Shown piece by piece: positions 43,725 through 49,253 of a stretch of 49,253 nucleotides of DNA. The position numbers and the translations under genes were made by a program. The stretch comes from Thermoplasmatales archaeon UBA509. Its GTDB lineage: Archaea; Thermoplasmatota; Thermoplasmata; Thermoplasmatales; Thermoplasmataceae. Below the pieces are notes generated by a model. The model had not been told where the DNA came from and did not search any database. It saw only the letters and a list, made by a program, of their open reading frames with translations. Position 1 is the first letter of the stretch. Each line of letters starts with the position of its first letter. Location: NCBI GenBank assembly GCA_002498845.1, contig DAJC01000034.1, forward strand, positions 1 to 49,253, read 5' to 3'.

Positions 43725-44579
43725 TCAGAGGAGTTTTGGAACATCCATGGGGTATTCTGCCACCTGGACTCCAGCCTCGTTGAAGGCTTTTATCTTGGAA
43801 TCCGCAGTTCCCACTCCTTTTTCGATAATGGCCCCTGCATGGCCCATCCTCTTTCCAGGTGGTGCACTCCTGCCGGTTATATATGCTACAACCTTCTTCT
43901 TTATGTGCTCCTTGATGTACTTTGCTGCAAGTTCCTCGTTATTTCCGCCGATTTCACCAACCAGGACTATCTTCTTGGTCCTCTCGTCTGCCTCAAACAT
44001 CTTAAGGACATCGATGAATGTCAGGCCCACCACAGGGTCTCCACCAAGGCCAATTACCGCGCTTTCCCCTCTTCCGCTCCTTGTTATTGCATCCACGATT
44101 TCATAGGTGAGGGTACCGCTCCTTGATGCAACGGCCACGTCGCCCTGCTTGAAGATCTGGTTTGGCATTATGCCTATCTTGCAGTCAAATGGAACCGTGA
44201 TCCCTGGGCCGTTGGGGCCTATTACGGTTATTCCCCTGAGTTTTGCTTCATGGACAACTTCCATTGTGTCGTGGAATGGAACGTGTTCCGTCAGGATGTA
44301 CACGAGCTTTATGCCCTGATCTATGGCCTCGAAGGCCGCATCCCTGACAAATGGTGCAGCAACAGATATCATTGTGGCGTTTGGCTGGAAGCCCATGGCA
44401 TCAGCCACACTGTCCACAACCGGCACCTTGTCCTGGAACTTTGTTCCACCCTTGCCTGGTGAGGTTCCTGCTACGATGTTTGTCCCGAATTTCAGCATCT
44501 CCCCCGCATGGAATGAACCCTGATGACCCGTTATTCCCTGAACTATAACCCTTGTATTCTTATCTACCAGTACTGACAT
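43725..44579 (-). CDS. sucD: Succinyl-CoA synthetase alpha subunit
   Basis: The nucleotide-CoA-binding subunit of the ADP/GDP-forming acyl-CoA synthetase. 284 residues; N-terminal Rossmann CoA fold (VIVQGITGHQGSFHAGEML), phosphorylated His in MGHAGAIIEKG (about 243). The start immediately follows the sucC stop. With the 2-oxoacid oxidoreductase in the same window it can harvest energy from acyl-CoA or run the citric acid cycle. Confidence 0.96.
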   Translation of the reverse strand: MSVLVDKNTRVIVQGITGHQGSFHAGEMLKFGTNIVAGTSPGKGGTKFQDKVPVVDSVADAMGFQPNATMISVAAPFVRDAAFEAIDQGIKLVYILTEHVPFHDTMEVVHEAKLRGITVIGPNGPGITVPFDCKIGIMPNQIFKQGDVAVASRSGTLTYEIVDAITRSGRGESAVIGLGGDPVVGLTFIDVLKMFEADERTKKIVLVGEIGGNNEELAAKYIKEHIKKKVVAYITGRSAPPGKRMGHAGAIIEKGVGTADSKIKAFNEAGVQVAEYPMDVPKLL

Positions 44580-45686
44580 TTAAGCGCCTCCTGCAACTTT
44601 AACAACTCTCTCAATTGCTTCCATCATTGTGGGGAAAGATTCAATACCGTTCTCTTTGAGAATTTTCCTTCCCTCATCCTCATGAACTCCACTGAGCCTG
44701 ACAACGATAGGCTTTGTTATCTTGAACCGCTTCTTTGCAGCAGCAATTCCGTTTGCAACTGTATCGGCCTTTGTCACTCCACCGAATATGTTCACAAGGA
44801 TTGCCCTGGGATCCGCCTTCAACACCAGATCAAAGGCATTCACCACAATCTCCACGTCGTCCGTTCCCCCGAGATCCAGGAAGTTTCGAGGCTTGCCCTT
44901 GTGCAATGTTAGCGCATCCAGCGTGGCCATTGTCAGGCCGGCGCCGTTTGCTATCACACCGATCTGCCCATCTAGCTCAATGAAGGAATACCCCTTGGAC
45001 TGAGCCTCGAGCTCAAGTGGGGTCTTCTCCGGATCCGTTATTTTTATGTCCTTGTGCCTGAACATGGAATCATTGTCCATAATGACCTTGGCATCAGCTG
45101 CTATGAGATTTCCCTCGGCTGTTTCAACCAGCGGGTTTATCTCAACCAGTTCACAATCCTCCTCCTGGAATACCCTGTACAGTTTTTCAAGAATATCCCT
45201 GAACTGTGCAGAGAGGTTTTTGTCAAACTTCATGAATTTTGCAGCTTCCCTACCGATATAGTCGGAATATCCCAGCAGTGGATCTATCCGCCTGGTGAAT
45301 ATCTGGTTCTGGGGAACCGATTCGATTTCCACACCGCCGGATGGGCTTGCTATGAGCACAGGTGCGCGATCTGATCTGTTGAGCGTGATGCTCACATAAT
45401 ACTCGTGTTTGATGTTGATCATATCCTCAATGAGAACCTTTGTGACTGTGAGTCCCCTTATCTTTGCACCAAGCAGTTCATTAACAGATGACTTGACCTC
45501 GTCGGCACTTCTTGCGAATTTAATGCCGCCGGATTTTCCTCTTCCACCAAGAAGAATCTGGGATTTTACAACTACCGGCTTTCTGTATTCCTTAATTTCT
45601 GAAGCCTGATCAACCACGTAACTGTCAGGAACGGGTACACCATATTTTCTGAAGATTTCTTTACCCATGTATTCATAGAGATTCAA
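44580..45686 (-). CDS. sucC: Succinyl-CoA synthetase beta subunit
   Basis: The ATP-grasp subunit; 368 residues with an N-terminal ATP-grasp domain (VVKSQILLGGRGKSGGIK) and C-terminal LFNIFGG-type segment (ILVNIFGGVTKAD). The start is TTG at 45686, preceded by GTGGTGG as a Shine-Dalgarno site; a TATA-like TTTTTATCTAA lies near 45719-45730. SucD follows without a gap. Confidence 0.95.
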   Translation of the reverse strand: MNLYEYMGKEIFRKYGVPVPDSYVVDQASEIKEYRKPVVVKSQILLGGRGKSGGIKFARSADEVKSSVNELLGAKIRGLTVTKVLIEDMINIKHEYYVSITLNRSDRAPVLIASPSGGVEIESVPQNQIFTRRIDPLLGYSDYIGREAAKFMKFDKNLSAQFRDILEKLYRVFQEEDCELVEINPLVETAEGNLIAADAKVIMDNDSMFRHKDIKITDPEKTPLELEAQSKGYSFIELDGQIGVIANGAGLTMATLDALTLHKGKPRNFLDLGGTDDVEIVVNAFDLVLKADPRAILVNIFGGVTKADTVANGIAAAKKRFKITKPIVVRLSGVHEDEGRKILKENGIESFPTMMEAIERVVKVAGGA

Positions 45687-45736
45687 TGAACCACCACTTC
45701 AGGATAGTTCCAAATTAGATAAAAACTTGTTTTGGT

Positions 45737-46702
45737 TTACCTCTTTCCTGCCCTTACCATATCTCCATACATGGCAAGGGATGCACGGCAGCCGTCTCCT
45801 ACGGCAGTTGCTATCTGGGCTTCAGTATCCTTGACTACATCACCTGCGGCATATATGCCAGCAACGCTGGTCCGTCCCTTTCTGTCGGTAACTATATACC
45901 CGCGGTCGGAAAGCTCCACTCCAGATGATTTCAGGAAATCAGTCTGTGGTACCAGGCCGACGTATATGAATACCCCGTCGGTTTCCACCACTGATTCATT
46001 CTTGGAATTCCTGTCCCTGTACCGAACACCTGTGACTTTCTTCCTGTCCCCCACTATCTCCATTACCTGGGCATTTGTTATGTATTTGATTTTCCTTGAT
46101 TTTATGCTGTCCTCATAGGCTTTTTCGCACATGTAATGGTCCATGTATTCCAGGACGGTCACGGAAGATGTATACTCACTCATGCTTATGGCTGCTATGG
46201 CACCGGAATTGCCGCCGCCGATTACAATCACCCTCTTGCCTTTGAACAGGTAGCCATCGCATGTTGAGCAGTAGGAAAGCCCCCTTGAATAGTACTCATT
46301 CTCACCGGGTACGCCTAAATGCTTGTGGGATGTGCCTGTGGCGACAATTACTGATCTGCAGGTGAACTCTCCCCTTGACGTTTCCACCGAGAAGCCTTTT
46401 TCTGCCTGTTTTACTGATGTAACCTGAGTGCTGTCTATTATCTGAGCATATTCCTGTGCATGCTTTGCAAAGTTTGATGCAAGATCTGTTCCTTTAATGG
46501 CTTTGAATCCAAGGTAATTCTCAACCAGTGGAGCTTCTGCTGTCAGACCACCCGCCACACTCTGGTCCAGTATTACAACCTTCAGTCCGGACCTTGCTGC
46601 GTAAACAGCAGCAGACATCCCGGCTGCACCTGACCCTATAATTACTGCATCAAAGTCGCGGTTTTCTATTTTCTGGCTGGACATGGATAGGTTGAATTCC
46701 AT
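45737..46702 (-). CDS. trxB: Thioredoxin reductase lacking the usual NADPH motif
   Basis: A flavoprotein disulfide reductase of about 321 residues. FAD motifs VIIGSGAAGMSAAVYAARSG and IYAAGDVV are intact; the active disulfide is CSTCDGYLF (C145, C148). In the second nucleotide domain the GGGNSGAIAAI loop is present, but the HRRxxxR motif that binds the NADPH phosphate is replaced by LEYMDHYMCEK. The Thermoplasma acidophilum enzyme is also known not to use NADPH. TATA-like TAAATATTTAC at 46725-46735 favours ATG 46702 over 46720. Confidence 0.92.
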   Translation of the reverse strand: MEFNLSMSSQKIENRDFDAVIIGSGAAGMSAAVYAARSGLKVVILDQSVAGGLTAEAPLVENYLGFKAIKGTDLASNFAKHAQEYAQIIDSTQVTSVKQAEKGFSVETSRGEFTCRSVIVATGTSHKHLGVPGENEYYSRGLSYCSTCDGYLFKGKRVIVIGGGNSGAIAAISMSEYTSSVTVLEYMDHYMCEKAYEDSIKSRKIKYITNAQVMEIVGDRKKVTGVRYRDRNSKNESVVETDGVFIYVGLVPQTDFLKSSGVELSDRGYIVTDRKGRTSVAGIYAAGDVVKDTEAQIATAVGDGCRASLAMYGDMVRAGKR

Positions 46703-46852
46703 GACACTGAATTGCCACATTGCCTAAATATTTACTTCGATACGGCCAGAAAAAACGAGTCGTGAAATCTAGCATTGACAGCAATTATACATTGTACTGC
46801 ATACAAATGTATTTATTCGAATAGTTGCTTAAGAGACCGTCTCGGTGAATTA

Positions 46853-47419
46853 TTGAGGAAGAGAGTGCTGAAGATCGGCCTGATTATGCTTGTTGTTGGT
46901 ATAGTTGTTTCAGCTGTTGGTCTATTCGCTGGAGACAGCCTTATTCATACATATACAGATTTCACCCTTGATTCCGCAAGCGGACTTTATGTGTCACAGC
47001 CATTGAACCTCAGCAGCTCTGCCGCCGTAACGGTAATCGGTATATCTTCAAGCCCGAAATTTTATTTCATGAACCAGACCAGCTATGATAATTATGCCAA
47101 CGTGACCTCGCCATCCTCCTCAAATATATCATCCCACAGCCTGAGTCCTTCAGTGGATGAAAGCATTGCCGGTACGGATGAGCAGATCTTTGATGCGCAC
47201 GTCCCCGGAACATACTATCTGATCTCCTTCAGTGCGCCCAATATATCATACAGCATTGATTCAAATCTGCTGCAGGCAGCCATTTATGGATTTCTTCTTG
47301 TTATTGGCATACTGATGGCCATTGCAGGGTTTGTCCTGACAATAGTGGGTCTGGCAATGAGGCCAAAAATGCAGAATCCCGATGATCTTATGGCACAGTA
47401 TGAGAAGAAAAACCAATGA
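46853..47419 (+). CDS. Two-helix membrane protein with an extracytoplasmic beta domain
   Basis: About 188 residues: an N-terminal helix (KIGLIMLVVGIVVSAVGLF), an outer domain of about 110 residues rich in Ser/Tyr/Asn with several sequons, and a second helix (AAIYGFLLVIGILMAIAGFV) followed by a charged tail. It resembles small archaeal surface proteins with a GOLD-like beta domain, but I make no firm assignment. The frame extends to 46775 with no good start; TTG 46853 with GGTGA upstream and a TATA-like box near 46808-46817 is preferred. Confidence 0.65.
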   Translation: MRKRVLKIGLIMLVVGIVVSAVGLFAGDSLIHTYTDFTLDSASGLYVSQPLNLSSSAAVTVIGISSSPKFYFMNQTSYDNYANVTSPSSSNISSHSLSPSVDESIAGTDEQIFDAHVPGTYYLISFSAPNISYSIDSNLLQAAIYGFLLVIGILMAIAGFVLTIVGLAMRPKMQNPDDLMAQYEKKNQ

Positions 47420-47481
47420 TCTGAAAAGACATAATCTTCAAAGCAAACAAGTTTTTGCCAGGTATTGAAAAGATTTGAATT

Positions 47482-47503
47482 GATAAAAAAAAGATATTTT
47501 TGG
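47482..47503. terminator. A/T-rich terminator between convergent genes
   Basis: A run of eight A (eight T on the minus strand) followed by GATATTTTT lies between the membrane protein gene and the thermosome stop, giving T tracts to transcripts from both sides. Confidence 0.45.
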
Positions 47504-47510
47504 ATGGTTC

Positions 47511-49172
47511 TCAGTATGGTGGCATTCCGCCCATACCGCCCATTCCACCCATGCCGCCACCCATTCCGGGCTGGCCGCCTGCACCGCCTTCTCCACCGCC
47601 GGACTTCTTGCTGGCTATGACATCATCTATTCTCAGTATCATTGTTGATACTTCCACAGCGCTCTCCAGTGCGTGCTTTTTTACCCTGAGTGGGTCAAAG
47701 ACACCGACCTTGTTCATGTCGCCTACGCCGTTCTTTTCAATGTCAATGCCATAGGAGAAATGTCCTTTCTCGTGCTCTGATTTCAGCTGTATCAGTGTGT
47801 TTATTGGGTCCATTCCAGCGTTCTCTGCAAGTGTCCTTGGAATTATCTCAAGGGCCTTTGCGAATGCTTCGATTGCCAGCTGTTCCCTTCCTCCCACTGA
47901 ATTTGCAAAGGCTCTGATCTTCATGGCCAGTTCAGCCTCGATTGCACCTCCGCCGGGAAGGTACATGCCGTCTTCCTTGGTGATGGCAACTACCCTTATG
48001 GCGTCATTGAGTGATCTCTCGATCTCCGATACAACATGGTCTGTTCCACCCCTTATGAGTATGCTCACTGCCTTGGGGTTTGCGCAACCGGTTATGAAGG
48101 TCATCCTGTCATCGCTGATCTTCTTCTCCTCAACTTTCTCAGCTTTGCCCAGCGCGTCTGGTGTAAGATCGTCAAGGTTTGTCACCATTTTTGCACCGGT
48201 GGCCTTGGCCAGTTTTTCCATGTCACTCTTCTTGACCCTTCTCACTGCGTATATCCCTTCCTTTGCGAGATAGTGCTGTGCAAGGTCATCAATGCCTTTC
48301 TGGCAGAGAAGGACATTTGCCCCGCTCTTCTTGATCTTCTCAACCATTGTCTTGAATGTGTCAGATTCCTGGTTGAGGAAATCCTGTATCTTGGACGGGT
48401 CTGTTATCTGCACCTTTGCCTCTATCTCGGTCTTCTTGATCTCAAGAGCGGAATCAATGAGGGCAATCTTTGCATTCTTCACAACAGAAGGCATCTTTGA
48501 ATGGACCTTTTCCTTGTCGATCACAAGACCGTTGATGAACTGGGTGTCACTGACTCCACCACCGTTCTTCTTGTCTACCTTTATGTTGGCTGTGTCAACA
48601 ACAATCTTTCCATCCCTGTTTTCCGCAACTGCGTTCACGGCCTTTACAACAAGATCGCTCAGGAAATCGCTTGAAAGGCTTGTGTTCTTGCCGGATAGGG
48701 CTGTGATGGATATTTTCTTCAAAGTTGCGTCGTCCGTGGCCTTCAGGGCAACCTGTTCCATGTTCTTCTTGGCCTCGTTCACCGCAAGACGGTAACCGTT
48801 GGTTATGACCGTGGAATGGACACCCTGCTCAAGCAGCGTCTCTGCCTGCTTGAGAAGCTCGCCTGACAGTATGACGGCCGATGTAGTTCCATCTCCAACT
48901 GCGCTGTCCTGGGATTTTGCGACTTCCACAATCATCTTTGCAGTCGGGTGGTCAACATCCATTTCCTTCAGAATTGTGGCCCCATCGTTTGAAATAATTA
49001 TATCCCCGATGGAATCAACCAGCATCTTGTCCATTCCCTTTGGCCCAAGAGTGGTCCTGATAGCATCTGCGATGGTCTTGGCTGCCTCAATATTGTTTTT
49101 CTGGGCATTCTTTCCCTGTTCTCTTTGCGTTCCTTCTTTAAGTACGAGTATTGGCATCTGTCCTGATAACAT
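47511..49172 (-). CDS. ths: Thermosome subunit (group II chaperonin)
   Basis: ATP-driven protein-folding chaperonin of 553 residues. N-terminal [20 protein letters not shown], the nucleotide motifs [12 protein letters not shown] and [15 protein letters not shown], the lid-bearing apical domain, and [20 protein letters not shown] are diagnostic. The C-terminus is a GGM repeat tail ([15 protein letters not shown]). Start ATG 49172 is preceded by GAGGTGA (49180-49186); the TATA box at 49211-49220 predicts a short leader, unlike the leaderless genes elsewhere in the window. Whether alpha or beta subunit is not decided. Confidence 0.96.
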   Translation of the reverse strand: MLSGQMPILVLKEGTQREQGKNAQKNNIEAAKTIADAIRTTLGPKGMDKMLVDSIGDIIISNDGATILKEMDVDHPTAKMIVEVAKSQDSAVGDGTTSAVILSGELLKQAETLLEQGVHSTVITNGYRLAVNEAKKNMEQVALKATDDATLKKISITALSGKNTSLSSDFLSDLVVKAVNAVAENRDGKIVVDTANIKVDKKNGGGVSDTQFINGLVIDKEKVHSKMPSVVKNAKIALIDSALEIKKTEIEAKVQITDPSKIQDFLNQESDTFKTMVEKIKKSGANVLLCQKGIDDLAQHYLAKEGIYAVRRVKKSDMEKLAKATGAKMVTNLDDLTPDALGKAEKVEEKKISDDRMTFITGCANPKAVSILIRGGTDHVVSEIERSLNDAIRVVAITKEDGMYLPGGGAIEAELAMKIRAFANSVGGREQLAIEAFAKALEIIPRTLAENAGMDPINTLIQLKSEHEKGHFSYGIDIEKNGVGDMNKVGVFDPLRVKKHALESAVEVSTMILRIDDVIASKKSGGGEGGAGGQPGMGGGMGGMGGMGGMPPY

Positions 49173-49210
49173 CTGACTTTCACCTCAAGTAGGCAGATAA
49201 ATATGTTCTT

Positions 49211-49220
49211 CAATATAAAC
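49211..49220 (-). promoter_or_regulatory. TATA box of the thermosome gene
   Basis: GTTTATATTG on the minus strand, about 44 bases before the ATG. This leaves room for an 18-20 base leader with the GAGGTGA site. Confidence 0.5.
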
Positions 49221-49233
49221 TTTTTTAATCGAC

Positions 49234-49253
49234 CGACTTCGGGACAGAAGTCG
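49234..49253. promoter_or_regulatory. Seven-base inverted repeat upstream of the thermosome promoter
   Basis: CGACTTC and GAAGTCG flank GGGACA at the window edge. It could be an operator for the heat-shock gene or the terminator hairpin of the next gene outside the window. Confidence 0.35.

Noticed and set aside
47500..47754. Proline-rich plus-strand frame
   Set aside because: It is the complement of the GGM-repeat tail of the thermosome; the Pro/Met runs follow from that repeat.
1..49253. CRISPR array or cas genes
   Set aside because: No regularly spaced repeats and no Cas-like proteins were found.

Overview
The window is from an archaeon, most likely a member of the Thermoplasmatales (Thermoplasma/Ferroplasma/Cuniculiplasma relatives). 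The markers are a thermosome subunit, Orc1/Cdc6, aIF-5A, L10e and L40e, Csl4 with an Sm-like protein, the archaeosine synthase ArcS, an FBP aldolase/phosphatase, a two-subunit 2-oxoacid:ferredoxin oxidoreductase, and a thioredoxin reductase lacking the usual NADPH motif. Many genes have an A/T-rich TATA box 24-32 bases before the start codon and no room for a leader, so leaderless mRNAs look common. Genes inside operons, or with a leader, carry GGAGGT/GAGGTGA-type Shine-Dalgarno sites. The genus cannot be fixed from sequence alone.

Layout. 1-2334: heme-copper oxidase operon (subunit I cut by the window edge, subunit II, small membrane protein). 2532-9158: anion permease, FBP aldolase/phosphatase, site-2 protease, L40e, PurQ, a UPF0200 kinase-like protein and a small unknown. 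9633-12444: 2-oxoacid:ferredoxin oxidoreductase. 12552-16676: LysE-type exporter, methyltransferase, Orc1/Cdc6 and FolC. 16680-16800: a probable 3' scar of an IS605-type TnpB element. 17138-22025: a degenerate AlaX, a membrane zinc-ribbon protein, an MFS transporter with an AbrB-type regulator, and L10e with a kinase-like protein. 22045-24640: agmatinase overlapping aIF-5A, then an MTA/SAH deaminase-type amidohydrolase. 24942-32101: a tight six-gene operon starting with a 944-residue surface protein and containing a MoxR ATPase and a DUF58 protein. 32215-35753: ArcS, Csl4, a small coiled-coil protein, an Sm-like protein and a peroxiredoxin.

35780-41677 is an integrated and decaying mobile element. 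It is bounded on the right by the 3' end of a tRNA-His gene and on the left by a 14-base copy of that 3' end. Inside are a tyrosine integrase broken by an in-frame TGA and fused to a zinc ribbon and a partial S51 (cyanophycinase/peptidase E-like) domain, a small unknown protein, a frameshifted MFS transporter, a serine recombinase, a HicAB toxin-antitoxin pair and a frameshifted unknown gene.

41803-49172 returns to core genes: METTL5-like methyltransferase, a small conserved protein, ornithine carbamoyltransferase, succinyl-CoA synthetase (SucCD), thioredoxin reductase, a two-helix membrane protein and the thermosome. The metabolic genes suggest a respiring heterotroph with ferredoxin-linked 2-oxoacid oxidation feeding acyl-CoA synthetase, gluconeogenesis through FBP aldolase/phosphatase, and terminal oxidation by a B-type-like oxidase. 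The most unusual material is the tRNA-His island with its integrase-peptidase chimera, the AlaX protein that has lost all four zinc ligands, and the surface-protein/MoxR/DUF58 operon.
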